Source: Waddlia chondrophila WSU 86-1044 (GTDB lineage: Bacteria > Chlamydiota > Chlamydiia > Chlamydiales > CAMCWV01). Taken from it: a stretch of 62,330 nucleotides of DNA. The position numbers and the translations under genes are program-made. The stretch lies in assembly GCA_945882915.1 (NCBI GenBank), contig CAMCWV010000010.1:1-62330 (forward strand), read 5' to 3'. Positions 9,059-18,505 of this stretch are shown here, piece by piece. Position 1 is the stretch's first letter. Every line of letters starts with the position of its first letter. Under the pieces are notes generated by a model. The model did no database searches. It was not told the DNA's origin and saw only the letters and a list, made by a program, of their open reading frames with translations.

Positions 9059-11755
9059 ATGGTACAAGTAAATTTGATGACGCCTCACCTAAATACGGTT
9101 TCCCGCTTCCTTCCACAAGATGCATGGATGGTAAGGAACTGTATGCACAAAGCGGCCACTTTGGGGAATGCTGACCCAGCAACAAGTAGCGGTATATATC
9201 GTTTTGGCGTCCCCCGGATTCACGCCTTTGCGACCCCTTTTATATTGGCGTTTTCTTCTGCTGGATATTTGATTGATGGCTTTAAAGAGGGGTGCTCGTC
9301 TCTTAAAGACAGGCAATTTTCTCAGGCAGCTAAAGGACTGGCCTCTAATGTGGGAATTGCTCTTCAGTGCGCTGTGTTTGCAGTTGCCGCTTCTGGCTGG
9401 GCTGTGATGAGCGCTCTTATTGGTCAGGGACTGCTCACTCTTGCAGACCCTAAAGAAAGCCTTGCAGATTCGTGCGCCCTTTATCAGACAAGATTGGCCG
9501 ATCTTAATCGAGCGATTAATGCGCTTGTCGATAAAATTGTAAGCTCTCCTGAGGCTATGCGCGCTGTTGCGACTCCTTGCAGGGAAAATATTGGCAGTTC
9601 AGCTCCTTCAACTCCAGGCCCTGTTCCTGCAGCATTGCCCCCTTCTAGCGAGCCTGCCTTTAGTTTATCTAGCATCTCGTCAGAGCCTGCTAAAACTTTG
9701 GGCGAACTATTGAAAGATAAGGAACCTTTCTTAAAGCATGTTCTTCCTGAATTTACTCCAGAGCTTCAAGGGGTGCTTGGTCTTGATGTAGGGGCGTATG
9801 AAGCCCACATAAAAGGGAAAAGTTCTGCAGGGATCGGTGCTGAATACTTAGCGCTTAAGGGCGCTTTGCAACAATCTGTAGAGAAACTTTTCCCTAAAAA
9901 TGGAAATGGGCCTCTTGATGATGTCGTTCCTTTCTTGGGAGCTGCAAGTGATGATGATTTGCAAGAAAGTGTACAAAAAAGTTTGCAGATTTTGGCAGAT
10001 GAAGCCGCTCGGTGTGGTGGGGTCCTTAAGTTTTCTTTCGCAAAGCGTCCGGTCTCGTCTGTATTTATTAAAGCGCTTCACAAAATAAATATCCCAGGAT
10101 CTGCGTCTCTGCCTGTTGACTTTACAGGGAGCCTTAGGACGGAGCAAGACAACCCTGTGATAGCAGAGCTGATGGGTAATAGCAGGGTAGCGGTAACAGT
10201 AGGTCTTTCTAACTGTCCTCTCTCTGACAGGGCTCACTTTATTCCCTTTACTCGAGCACCTGCTGGGGCTGCTTTAGAAGGCGGGGGCCGTTCAGGGTCT
10301 ATGCATGACCTTCCTGCGTATCCGACCGATGTGATTGATTATCAAGGAAAGGCTATTTCTGCAGAGGGGCTTAGTCAACTCATTCATTTGCTTAGTGAAG
10401 GAAAAGTTGAAAAACTTGCTCTTGAGCTTGATGTCCTTCAGCCAGAAGGGTACGTGGAGCAGCTCTTTGGGGCGTTAAAGAACAACACTTCTGTAACGAC
10501 TCTTACACTTAGAGGTGCTTCTGCAGTGCTTGCAAATGATAGGGCGCTGCTTGATATGTTCTGCGCAAACGTGACGATTACAACGTTAAACCTTCCTGAG
10601 GCGAAGCTGTCTGCTAGTGGCATAGTAGAGCTAGAGGACAAAGAGGGCAGAGGTGTTGCTATGGGGTCAGCTCCAGTAGCGGCATCGCCGATCAGCATTG
10701 AAGAGCAAAACAGATTGCTAGGCTTGCTACAGTCTATGTTCCAGTGTCATTTGAATCCAGCGCAAAGGTCTATGAATAGGGCGGCCAGACAGCTCGTTTT
10801 CAAGGATGAGCCTCTGATGACGTTCGGCCTGAGAGGGATGCCTATTGGATCTGATGAGGTTAATGTCATACGAGAGTTGCTCAGCCGGGATAATTTGAGA
10901 GAGATCGACCTCAGCAATGCAACGTTCCAAGGGACTGCTAAAGATGAGCTCGTCGCTGTTTTTGCAGCTGCTCTGCTAAAAACAAAAGAGCTTCAGGTGG
11001 TGATAATGAGTGGTTGCAAGTTGAGTAAGGCTGATCTTGAAAAGATTACCGATTCATTTGTTCGAAATCTAACCATTCGTCATGGAGAGTTTGCAAATAA
11101 CGCTCCAGATTTTGATTTAGGGGTACTTCAGAAGGCGCTTTTAGTAAAACGTAATCCAGCCGCTTTAGTCGCTAGATTACAACAGGCGAAGTTTAAAGCA
11201 GAAGCTATTCATATTGATGCTGTAGGGCTTCAGTTGAATATGGGCAGGGATGGCGTCGAAGGACTTTTGCTATTGATTGCTACTGACAAGGTGCAGGATC
11301 TTCGTCTTGATTACATGAAGTCAAAGGAGGATAAGCCTGGGCAAGCTTTAAGACGCATTGAAGAGATAGTCAAGAAAATCAGTCCTGACAATAAGAATCT
11401 TGCTGTTATCTCGCTAAGAGGAATAGGAATTACCCCTCAGTTAGCAGATAGTGTTATGCAGCAAGTGGCAGCGCATAGTACTGAAGCTAGCTTCATAAAG
11501 AAAGGGGCTGTTAAAGAGCTTCATCTTGAAGGGAATCCTATGCTCGAAGGTTGGGTAGGCGGCTGGAAAGATGCGTATTGCACTCTTTTTCCTGACCAGG
11601 CGGGACGGATTACGTTTAAGTCGTCACCGGCTTCTTCAACTACTGGAGCCGAAAATTCTGATCCTTCTAGGGTGTCGAGTTTGGTTGGCGATGTTGTTGG
11701 TGGTTCAAGTGCTGATTTGCGCCATGCGGATGGGGCGGCAGCTTCGACTAAGTAA
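9059..11755 (+). CDS. Leucine-rich-repeat protein with N-terminal membrane hairpin, paralogue 1
   Basis: The 898-residue product has no classical signal peptide. Residues about 60-130 hold two hydrophobic segments separated by a polar loop (IHAFATPFILAFSSAGYLI and ALQCAVFAVAASGWAVMSAL), an arrangement seen in chlamydial inclusion-membrane proteins. A Ser/Pro-rich linker (about 175-215) follows, then an LRR region from about residue 440 with the LxxLxLxxxxL pattern (SVTTLTLRGAS, TITTLNLPEAKL, NLREIDLSNATF) and a conserved end (AVKELHLEGNPMLEGW). SD AAAGGAG precedes ATG 9059. The next gene is a clear paralogue with the same architecture. Expected role: type III-secreted or inclusion-membrane protein that binds host proteins; this is inference from architecture. 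Confidence 0.75.
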   Translation: MVQVNLMTPHLNTVSRFLPQDAWMVRNCMHKAATLGNADPATSSGIYRFGVPRIHAFATPFILAFSSAGYLIDGFKEGCSSLKDRQFSQAAKGLASNVGIALQCAVFAVAASGWAVMSALIGQGLLTLADPKESLADSCALYQTRLADLNRAINALVDKIVSSPEAMRAVATPCRENIGSSAPSTPGPVPAALPPSSEPAFSLSSISSEPAKTLGELLKDKEPFLKHVLPEFTPELQGVLGLDVGAYEAHIKGKSSAGIGAEYLALKGALQQSVEKLFPKNGNGPLDDVVPFLGAASDDDLQESVQKSLQILADEAARCGGVLKFSFAKRPVSSVFIKALHKINIPGSASLPVDFTGSLRTEQDNPVIAELMGNSRVAVTVGLSNCPLSDRAHFIPFTRAPAGAALEGGGRSGSMHDLPAYPTDVIDYQGKAISAEGLSQLIHLLSEGKVEKLALELDVLQPEGYVEQLFGALKNNTSVTTLTLRGASAVLANDRALLDMFCANVTITTLNLPEAKLSASGIVELEDKEGRGVAMGSAPVAASPISIEEQNRLLGLLQSMFQCHLNPAQRSMNRAARQLVFKDEPLMTFGLRGMPIGSDEVNVIRELLSRDNLREIDLSNATFQGTAKDELVAVFAAALLKTKELQVVIMSGCKLSKADLEKITDSFVRNLTIRHGEFANNAPDFDLGVLQKALLVKRNPAALVARLQQAKFKAEAIHIDAVGLQLNMGRDGVEGLLLLIATDKVQDLRLDYMKSKEDKPGQALRRIEEIVKKISPDNKNLAVISLRGIGITPQLADSVMQQVAAHSTEASFIKKGAVKELHLEGNPMLEGWVGGWKDAYCTLFPDQAGRITFKSSPASSTTGAENSDPSRVSSLVGDVVGGSSADLRHADGAAASTK

Positions 11756-11780
11756 GTGTCAGTTATTTTGTAAAGTAAGA

Positions 11781-11812
11781 CGCCCGAGTAAAAAAACTCG
11801 GGCGTTTTTTTT
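11781..11812 (+). terminator. Rho-independent terminator after LRR paralogue 1
   Basis: An 8-bp GC-rich stem CGCCCGAG/CTCGGGCG with an 8-nt A-rich loop is followed by a run of eight T. It lies 26 bases after the stop of the first LRR gene and 79 bases before the start of the second, so the two genes probably have separate transcripts or partial read-through. Confidence 0.9.
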
Positions 11813-11890
11813 GCTTGAAGTTTTATGAGTAAAATATAAAGTTTATATTGCGGTTTGCTTAAGATTTTTTTCTTTACAATGGAGTGGTTT

Positions 11891-14425
11891 ATGACGCTTG
11901 CGACAGATCCAACCATGGCGAGTTTAAGTCGTGTTTCTCAGTGGGTTCCACAAGATGCAGCAATATCAAGAAGTTACATGCATAGCGCAGCTACTCTCGA
12001 TTTTTCAAAAGAGCACTGGGCGATCTATCGCCTTGTTGCCCCACGGGTCCATGCGCTTGCAGTTCCTGTCACGTTAGTCCTTTCTTCCGTTGGATATATA
12101 GCCCAGGGAGTTACTGAATTTGGAAGGCAACTTAAACACTTAAGCCCCATTTTAGCGACCAAGTGGTTAGTTCACGGCGTTGTGACTGCTTTTCAGTGCG
12201 TGGTCCTTTCTGTTGCAGCAACAGCCTGGGCGGTCTTAGGCTTTCTTATCGGAAAAAATATTCTTTCTCTTGCTGAACCGGAAGAGACACTTACTGCTAT
12301 GCGCTTTGATTTGTACAAAGAGCGTTTTAGTCGGCTGAGCAGAATTTATGCGGCTACAGGCTATTTGATCGATAAAGTCAGTAGTTCTCCAGCTGCGATG
12401 AGAGCAATTGCCGCTTTAAAAGATCCTGTTTCAGCACGAGGACCAGTGAGCGGTGTGACTTCACGAGAAGCCCGTCCAGGAGAGGTTATAGGTGATAGAC
12501 TTCAGAAACGAGATGATTTCCTCCAAGAATTTCTTCCGATTGATGATGTAATAGAAGATCAGCTTAAGATCCCTGCTTACCAACCATCAGAAGATGATGC
12601 GGCTAACCAGTACGACCTACTTAGAGATAGCTTGCGGGAGGTTTTGCATCGGCTATTTGATAAACGGCCAGAAGGGAATTTCTTCCGTGATGTACTTCCG
12701 TTCTTAGGGGATGTCAATGACCCGAATTTAGCCGAAAGGCTGCAGGTGCTTGTGGATGAAGCTGTAGATCATGACCAGCTGCTTTTTCTTTTAAAAGAGC
12801 GTCCATTATCTCTTTGCCTCTTGAATGCACTCAAGGACATTAGGATTCCTGGATCAACGCTAGAAAATCCAAAGGCGATCACCATAGAGCTTGCAGGTTC
12901 TGTTTTCCCTGGAGATGAGCATGATGCCCATTTTGCAGCTCTTGGAGAGCTGATGCGTGGGGATAAAATTAAGCTTGTCATGCCAGATGGTGATGGTGAC
13001 CGTCTCGCGGCGGTATTGCATTTGTCTCCTGCGGTTAAGGCAAGTAAGATCTCTCATGTACTCCCCGCGCATATCAAACATGCAGATGAAGTGGCTGGAG
13101 CTCGGCAGGTTATAGACTACAAGGGCAATCCTATTTCTGCAGACGGCCTTAAACAGCTAGTGCAGATAATCCGAGACAATAAAGTTGTGTCGCTTACATT
13201 GGATCTTGATCAGACGGGGAGCCCTGACAGCAATGTACAGCAACCTCCAGGTTATCTAACACGCATTCTTCATGCACTTGAAGCTAACACTTCAGTGTCG
13301 GTGCTGAAGCTTAAAGGGGCAGGGCAGGTCGTGGCAAATGGACATGCGTTGATGCGGGGTTTATTGCAAAATCGTACGGTTAGAACTCTTGAGCTTCCTA
13401 TGGGGACTACTGAAGAGAATAGAGAACTCGATCTTTTAGATGCGGTTTTCCATTGCCGTTTGTCATTAATGATGAATATTGCGGTAACGGCATTGCTCGA
13501 GCAGGGGGCAACCTCTTCTGTTATATTGAATTTAAAAAATTGTCCAATTGGAAAGGATGAAGTGCTTGTCATTTTAGAATTACTCGCCCACGATAAGCTG
13601 AAAGAGCTCAATCTTCATGGCGCGAATTTTGGCACAGAGGACGCAGTAGCCAAGGCGATGAAGAAGCTTCTTGCTGAGGGGGTGGCTACCGCCTTGCATG
13701 GAGATAGAAGGGTGAGGAATTTGCAGGCGCTTGCAATGGGAGGCTTAGGGCTCTTAAAGGATCAGATTTATATGCTTACAAGGGCAGCTGCCGGCAATCC
13801 GGAGCTTAAATATGTGGGGCTTGAGGGGAATGATCCTGGAACGAATATGGTTTGGGTTCGTGATAGGATGTCTGCAAAGCGGCATATTTCAGAGGCTGTC
13901 CATCAGTCATGGCTATTTGCAGCGCATCATACAGAGACTGTCGATCCTAAAGATATTAGCGCTGTAGGGTTAGAGCTTGCGGGAAAGAAGCCTTTCCCTT
14001 GCCAGAAAAGCAGTGAATACATTGTAACACTTCTTCGCGCTGACAAAGTGAAAACGCTAGTGCTTGATTACCTCCGTTCAAAGATAAGGGATCCGGCCCA
14101 TCCAGAGATCAATGATGGCCTTCAGGCACGTAAGAGGGTGAAGGAGTTCTCTGCTGCTTTGAAGACAGATGTCAAGAAGAGACCTCAGAATAAGAATCTG
14201 GAAGTTGTTTCAATGAGACACATGAATCTTGATGCAGCAACCGCAGATATTTTTATGGAGAGCGTCATGCAAGAGGCTGCAGGGGGTGTAGTTGCGCCTG
14301 CAACGGCTATCAGAGAGCTTTATTTAGATGGAAATAAGGGTCTTGAGTCTTGGAAAGGGAAGTGGAAAGAGGCTTATTGCCACTTCTTCCCATCTCAAGC
14401 AAAGCTTATTGCCTTCACCAGCTAA
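11891..14425 (+). CDS. Leucine-rich-repeat protein with N-terminal membrane hairpin, paralogue 2
   Basis: ATG 11891 is preferred over 11855 and 11879: GGAG at 11881-11884 gives a 6-nt spacing, and the N-terminus then lines up with the neighbour (VSQWVPQDAAISRSYMHSAA against VSRFLPQDAWMVRNCMHKAA). The 844-residue product repeats the whole plan of the upstream gene: a two-segment hairpin at about 55-125, the PAAMRAIA motif, a central helical part, the ISADGLKQLVQII/SLTLDLD leucine-rich unit, and a matching C-terminus (AIRELYLDGNKGLESW...KEAYCHFFPSQAKLI). A local tandem duplication followed by strong divergence is the simplest history. Likely a secreted host-interaction protein; no enzymatic motif seen. 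Confidence 0.75.
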   Translation: MTLATDPTMASLSRVSQWVPQDAAISRSYMHSAATLDFSKEHWAIYRLVAPRVHALAVPVTLVLSSVGYIAQGVTEFGRQLKHLSPILATKWLVHGVVTAFQCVVLSVAATAWAVLGFLIGKNILSLAEPEETLTAMRFDLYKERFSRLSRIYAATGYLIDKVSSSPAAMRAIAALKDPVSARGPVSGVTSREARPGEVIGDRLQKRDDFLQEFLPIDDVIEDQLKIPAYQPSEDDAANQYDLLRDSLREVLHRLFDKRPEGNFFRDVLPFLGDVNDPNLAERLQVLVDEAVDHDQLLFLLKERPLSLCLLNALKDIRIPGSTLENPKAITIELAGSVFPGDEHDAHFAALGELMRGDKIKLVMPDGDGDRLAAVLHLSPAVKASKISHVLPAHIKHADEVAGARQVIDYKGNPISADGLKQLVQIIRDNKVVSLTLDLDQTGSPDSNVQQPPGYLTRILHALEANTSVSVLKLKGAGQVVANGHALMRGLLQNRTVRTLELPMGTTEENRELDLLDAVFHCRLSLMMNIAVTALLEQGATSSVILNLKNCPIGKDEVLVILELLAHDKLKELNLHGANFGTEDAVAKAMKKLLAEGVATALHGDRRVRNLQALAMGGLGLLKDQIYMLTRAAAGNPELKYVGLEGNDPGTNMVWVRDRMSAKRHISEAVHQSWLFAAHHTETVDPKDISAVGLELAGKKPFPCQKSSEYIVTLLRADKVKTLVLDYLRSKIRDPAHPEINDGLQARKRVKEFSAALKTDVKKRPQNKNLEVVSMRHMNLDAATADIFMESVMQEAAGGVVAPATAIRELYLDGNKGLESWKGKWKEAYCHFFPSQAKLIAFTS

Positions 14426-14535
14426 CCCCTTGAACTATAGAGCCAGCAACAGAGAAATACAAGAACAGGATGGGCAGGATCAGCCTTCGGCTGTCAGGAT
14501 AAAAATAAGTTAAATAAGTGTTTGCATCTCCAGAA

Positions 14536-14564
14536 GGTAACCAGACCGTCCCGGTCTGGTTACC
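14536..14564. terminator. Strong hairpin GGTAACCAGACCG/CGGTCTGGTTACC
   Basis: A 13-bp perfect stem with a 3-nt loop lies between the convergent LRR and dsbD genes. The arm AGAAGGTAACCAGACCGTCC is also found at 48654-48675, so it belongs to the second repeat family, but here it could also stop transcription from both sides. No long T-run follows. Confidence 0.5.
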
Positions 14565-14613
14565 CACTACTCTTTGCATTTTTCTCGTCTTTGCGTTTAA
14601 ATTCTTATCAGGA

Positions 14614-14645
14614 CTAGTGGCTTGTCAATATTGACAAACCACTAG
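14614..14645. repeat. 32-nt palindrome at the dsbD 3' end
   Basis: CTAGTGGCTTGTCAA pairs with TTGACAAACCACTAG with one mismatch and almost no loop, and it contains the dsbD stop codon (14642-14644). The half-site TTGACARACCACT is also found at about 34-46 and 4526-4538, so it is the end of a third repeat family. Confidence 0.55.
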
Positions 14646-16963
14646 ATGCGGTTGTATTCGAGCTTGCTTAGGGCGTCGAGAATGATGCCGGGGGTAAGTA
14701 GTGAGGGGAGCATTACAGGGTCATCTGTAGAGTCGTTATTGGTGTATAGAGCATAGGCTGGCACGCCACTGCGCCCAAGTCCGTGGAGCAATCTCGATAC
14801 TTCTGCATCTTTTGTTGTCCAATCAGCTTCCATTTTCACCACGCCAAGTTCTGCAAAGCGTTTAGAGACCTCTTGCGAATAGAGGGGGGCTTTGTTTGCT
14901 TGGCAAAGCAAGCACCACTTAGCAGTAACATCTATGAAGATGGGAATTCCTTTCTTTCTGAGTGCGGCTAGGCGGTCTGAAGAATAGGGCTCCCATTCTT
15001 GAATGCTTTCATGTTGAGGAGACTCTGTTGACAAAGGAGGCACTTCCTTAGAAAAATTTGTTGCCAGAATGATGATCCCAATAGAGCAGGCAAAAAGAGC
15101 AAGGCCGAGAAGGTAAGCAATGGCGCGCACTCCACGTTTATGGTTAAGAGCGCCCCAAGAGCCTATTATCCAGCAACCAATAGCAAGAAGGAAAAGAGCA
15201 CAGATAAGGGTCATAAGGCTATTAGAAGAGGTTTGGGCTTGGAATACCCAGAGAAGCCAGATAACGCTCCCGATCATGAGAAGTCCCATTCCTTGCTTAA
15301 ACGTTTTCATCCAAGCTCCAGGTTTTGGAAGGAGGCGAAGCGTAGCGGGAAATAGAGAGCAGAGGATGTAAGGAAGGGCCATTCCTAAGCCCATTGCAGT
15401 GAAAAGACCTAGAACTGTACTTGCGGGCAAGGTGAAGGCAAGGCCAAGAACCGATCCAAGGAAGGGGCCTGTGCAGGGGGTGGCAAGAAGTGTTGCTAAG
15501 AAGCCGCTGAAGAAGGCGCTTAGTCCTCCTGGCGCTTTTTGAAGAGCTTCTCCTTGAATTTTTCCTCCAAGAGAGACGAGGGAAAGGCCGATTTCAAGGA
15601 CGCCTAAAAGAGAGAGGCCAAGGAAGAAAAGGAGCGCGGCTAAAATGCCTACAAATAGAGGATTTTGAAGCTGGAATCCCCATCCAAGCGCTTGTCCTGA
15701 GCTTTGAGCGATGATGGTTATTAGAGCTAGCATCCAGAAAGAGATGAGCATGCCGAGAGTAAAGAGAAGTCCGTGTTTTAAGATTTTCGATCGCTTCTCG
15801 CCGCCTAGTTGGATAAAGCTCATAACTTTGAATGCGATTACTGGGAGGACGCAGGGCATGAAGTTTAGGACAATTCCCCCTAGAAAGGCTAGGCCAAAAA
15901 CTGTGATGAGGTAGGTGTAAGAATGACCGGGGGTTGAAGGCGTTATGATTAAGGGTGTCTGGGGCTTAACTGCTGCGAGCTCTTTGGATGTGCCATTTTT
16001 CTGAGCAGCTTCTAACTGCGTTGTTCCTGTTTGGTTTGGCCCTGTTTGTGTAAGGCCTTGAGGAAGCTTTTTAAAAAGAATACTGATATCTAGAGCTCCA
16101 GGGACCTCTTCGTCGGTCCAGCCCGGTTTTGCAACCAGCACTCCTTGGAGTAAGAGGCTTTTTGGAGAGGTGTTTGGATGGAGAAAGTCACGGTCTCTCT
16201 TCATCGTCAGGATGTAGCCGTTGCTTGCCACCTTAAGTACTTGCGGAGCGAAGTAGTTGATCACCCCCTCTTCGCTAGGAAAGAAGGTGACCTCTTGAAG
16301 AGTAACATGCGTTCCTTCGGGACGTTGCATGAGCAAGATTACGTCGTCCTTGCTTTTTTCTGCTGAGACTTGCCAAGAAGGTTGAGGGAGAGCAGCTCTA
16401 GCTTTAGCAAAGAGGTTGCTAGAAACAGGGTTTGTGGTTAACGCCTCCTTTTTAATAAGAGGCAGAGTGAGGGTGACCGTTGTGTTCCCTGGAATGCAGG
16501 AGTCTTTGCAGCCAACCCACTTTACTTCTGCTTTAATGATGACTGGGTCAGTTGGCAGCTGCGCTGGCGGAGTGATTTTGGCAAGCAAAAGAACGTCTTG
16601 GTCATAGCCAAAGCCAACAAGGTCACCGGCTACAAATCGAGAAGGAAAAGGCCACTGCAGTGGGCCTACCGAGAAGTTTTCGGGCAAAGTCCATTGTACT
16701 TTAGGAGGGGCCCCTGCATCTCCGGGGTTCTTCCAGTAAAGATGCCAGCTGGGGGCTATTTTTAGGTGGACCCCAACCCAAAAGGGTCTGCCCGCTTCAA
16801 TCCCATTATCTTCTGCAAGTAGTTCAGCATGAACGGGCGTTGGTTCCTGTAGGAACTCAAAGAAGTTGACCCCTTGTTGAGAAAGCGAAGTGAGCTGTCC
16901 TGTACCAGAAAGGGGAAGGAGTAGCGCGATAAAAAGGAGGGAGCGAATAAAAAAGGAGTACAC
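14642..16963 (-). CDS. dsbD: Thiol:disulfide interchange protein DsbD
   Basis: DsbD carries electrons from cytosolic thioredoxin across the inner membrane to periplasmic thiol proteins. The 773-residue product shows all three parts: a signal peptide (about 1-20); a periplasmic domain with HLYWKNPGDAG; a membrane core of eight or more segments from about residue 350 with the two intramembrane cysteine motifs FMPCVLPV and ATPCTGPF; and a C-terminal thioredoxin-like domain with WCLLC and a cis-proline loop (RSGVPAYALY). The length is in the normal range, slightly above E. coli. The start is GTG 16963 without an obvious SD. It is divergent from tolQ, the same neighbourhood as CT595/CT596 in Chlamydia trachomatis. 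In chlamydiae it would serve the disulfide-rich outer envelope. Confidence 0.93.
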   Translation of the reverse strand: MYSFFIRSLLFIALLLPLSGTGQLTSLSQQGVNFFEFLQEPTPVHAELLAEDNGIEAGRPFWVGVHLKIAPSWHLYWKNPGDAGAPPKVQWTLPENFSVGPLQWPFPSRFVAGDLVGFGYDQDVLLLAKITPPAQLPTDPVIIKAEVKWVGCKDSCIPGNTTVTLTLPLIKKEALTTNPVSSNLFAKARAALPQPSWQVSAEKSKDDVILLMQRPEGTHVTLQEVTFFPSEEGVINYFAPQVLKVASNGYILTMKRDRDFLHPNTSPKSLLLQGVLVAKPGWTDEEVPGALDISILFKKLPQGLTQTGPNQTGTTQLEAAQKNGTSKELAAVKPQTPLIITPSTPGHSYTYLITVFGLAFLGGIVLNFMPCVLPVIAFKVMSFIQLGGEKRSKILKHGLLFTLGMLISFWMLALITIIAQSSGQALGWGFQLQNPLFVGILAALLFFLGLSLLGVLEIGLSLVSLGGKIQGEALQKAPGGLSAFFSGFLATLLATPCTGPFLGSVLGLAFTLPASTVLGLFTAMGLGMALPYILCSLFPATLRLLPKPGAWMKTFKQGMGLLMIGSVIWLLWVFQAQTSSNSLMTLICALFLLAIGCWIIGSWGALNHKRGVRAIAYLLGLALFACSIGIIILATNFSKEVPPLSTESPQHESIQEWEPYSSDRLAALRKKGIPIFIDVTAKWCLLCQANKAPLYSQEVSKRFAELGVVKMEADWTTKDAEVSRLLHGLGRSGVPAYALYTNNDSTDDPVMLPSLLTPGIILDALSKLEYNRI

Positions 16964-17038
16964 GAGTAGTTTACCAGGCCATTAGTTTTAGGAACTTATA
17001 GGGGATTAAGGGAGCTTCTCACAAGGCCTTTCTGTTTA

Positions 17039-17068
17039 TTGACAAATAGCCCTCTTGTGCGTTATGCA
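17039..17068 (+). promoter_or_regulatory. Candidate sigma-70-type promoter for the tol operon
   Basis: TTGACA at 17039-17044 matches the -35 consensus exactly; TATGCA at 17063-17068, 18 nt later, is an acceptable -10. Transcription would start near 17075, about 40 bases before the tolQ ATG. It lies in the dsbD/tolQ divergent gap. Confidence 0.45.
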
Positions 17069-17113
17069 TGCGACGTTATTTCTATTTTCATCACCTTGTA
17101 AAAGGCCTGAATT

Positions 17114-17887
17114 ATGACCCCCTTTATTTCCCCCTGCTTTTTTTTAGGGATCAATCCCTTTTTTTCTGCCTACGACCAGTCTGACTATTTTGGCAAAGGG
17201 GTGATCATCTCTCTGATTCTCCTTTCTATTGTTGGGTGGATTGTCCTTGTCCATAAAATATGGGTCATCCGTCTTGTCAGGCAACGCTCTCAACAGTTCC
17301 ATGACGTTTTCCAAGAAAAGAGGCAGCATCCGCTTTCTTTAAGTGTTGAAGGGTCTCTATTTATGTCGTCTAATGAGATTCCTAATCCTTACGTGGAAGT
17401 GTACCATATTCTTAAGACGTACACTCTCGAGATGCTTAATAAAAACCGTGCGTTTGGACAAGCAGAAGGAAACGCTCTTCCAGCTAAAAAGGTCTACCTC
17501 TCATCGAGTGATGTTGATCTTGTTAGCTCTCATATGATGAGTGCCATATGCACACAGACGAAGAAGTTAGAAAAAAACCTTTTTGTTCTTTTGACAATGG
17601 TCAGTTTGGCTCCTTTCTTGGGTCTTCTTGGGACTGTGTGGGGGATTCTTATCAGCTTTTCTGGGCTTCAATCTCAAGCTGTTGGAGGGACTAATCAGCT
17701 GGTCCTTGCGGGGCTTTCAACGGCACTGGCCACAACTGTACTAGGGCTTGTTGTTGCCATTCCAGCTCTTATTGGGTACAACTATCTTAAGGCTGTAATC
17801 AATAATTACGAGACGGAGATAACCGGTTTTTCTGTTTTGATGCTTGCTAGTGTTGAGATGCAGTATCGAAAAGTGGATGTAAGTTAA
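17114..17887 (+). CDS. tolQ: TolQ/ExbB proton-channel subunit
   Basis: This is the inner-membrane proton-channel subunit that powers the Tol-Pal system. The 257-residue protein has a first membrane segment at about residues 30-55 (VIISLILLSIVGWIVLVHK), a cytoplasmic loop, and two further segments in the conserved MotA/TolQ/ExbB region: APFLGLLGTVWGILISF followed by GLSTALATTVLGLVVAIPALI. The conserved Gly-Thr-Val-Trp-Gly and the Thr in ALATT of the channel lining are present. Chlamydial annotations call the orthologue ExbB (CT596); the downstream tolR, tolA, tolB and pal support the Tol name. It is followed after 19 bases by tolR. Confidence 0.92.
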   Translation: MTPFISPCFFLGINPFFSAYDQSDYFGKGVIISLILLSIVGWIVLVHKIWVIRLVRQRSQQFHDVFQEKRQHPLSLSVEGSLFMSSNEIPNPYVEVYHILKTYTLEMLNKNRAFGQAEGNALPAKKVYLSSSDVDLVSSHMMSAICTQTKKLEKNLFVLLTMVSLAPFLGLLGTVWGILISFSGLQSQAVGGTNQLVLAGLSTALATTVLGLVVAIPALIGYNYLKAVINNYETEITGFSVLMLASVEMQYRKVDVS

Positions 17888-17906
17888 AGTGGATGCAAAT
17901 TAATCT

Positions 17907-18329
17907 ATGCGCAAAGGTCGTTTTTTCTCTTCAAACCACCAAATGCTGGAAGATCCACAACTCAATCTTACGCCTTTGATTGATGTAGTTCTTGTAGTGT
18001 TGATTATCTTCATCATCATTGCGCCTATGCTCGAGCTCGACGAGGTGCAGCTTGCGGGGGCAAATCCGCAAGCTGCCGATGTTGCGACCGTGCAGGAAAG
18101 CCCTATTAGCATTCACGTGCACGAAGATAATACCGTTTGGTTTAATAAAAGACCTGTGACTACCGACCAGTTGGTTCTTTTGTTACGAGCGGCTCATCAG
18201 CGCTATCCAAACACTCGCCCACAGTTATTTCATGACAGACGCGCTCAGTTTGGTACTTACCAAAGCGTAAAAAATGCTGTAGAAATAGCTGGTTTTAATG
18301 AGCTTGATGTCGTTCTTAGGCCTTCTTAA
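17907..18329 (+). CDS. tolR: TolR/ExbD energy-transducing subunit
   Basis: The 140-residue protein has one N-terminal membrane segment (about residues 26-44) preceded by NLTPLIDVVLVVLIIFII. The Asp of PLIDVV is the proton-carrying residue of the ExbD/TolR family. A periplasmic domain of about 95 residues with YQSVKNAVEIAGFNELDVVL closes it. It forms the stator with TolQ. The short C-terminus ends 5 bases before a palindromic repeat copy that separates it from tolA. Confidence 0.92.
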   Translation: MRKGRFFSSNHQMLEDPQLNLTPLIDVVLVVLIIFIIIAPMLELDEVQLAGANPQAADVATVQESPISIHVHEDNTVWFNKRPVTTDQLVLLLRAAHQRYPNTRPQLFHDRRAQFGTYQSVKNAVEIAGFNELDVVLRPS

Positions 18330-18333
18330 TAGT

Positions 18334-18500
18334 CTATACTCCTCGTAGCTGAAAACGGGAATTTGGACTAGCGTGAAAGCTCCCGCGGCTGAACGATCGT
18401 AAGTGCCTTATTATTAGAAATACAAAGGGCACTTGCGATCGTTCAGCCCCGGGGCTTTGGCGCCGTCCAAGTTCCCATTTTCAGCTACGAGGAGTGTATA
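18334..18500. mobile_element. Palindromic repeat, full-length copy between tolR and tolA
   Basis: A complete copy of about 167 bp. The left arm (TATACTCCTCGTAGCTGAAA, then TAGCGTGAAAGCTCCC and GGCTGAACGATCG) is matched by a right arm (CGATCGTTCAGCC, GGGGCTTTGGCGCC, then TTTTCAGCTACGAGGAG). Transcribed, it would fold into one long hairpin. The right end supplies GAGGAG at 18489-18494 upstream of the tolA ATG at 18506. Confidence 0.85.
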
Positions 18501-18505
18501 CTACA

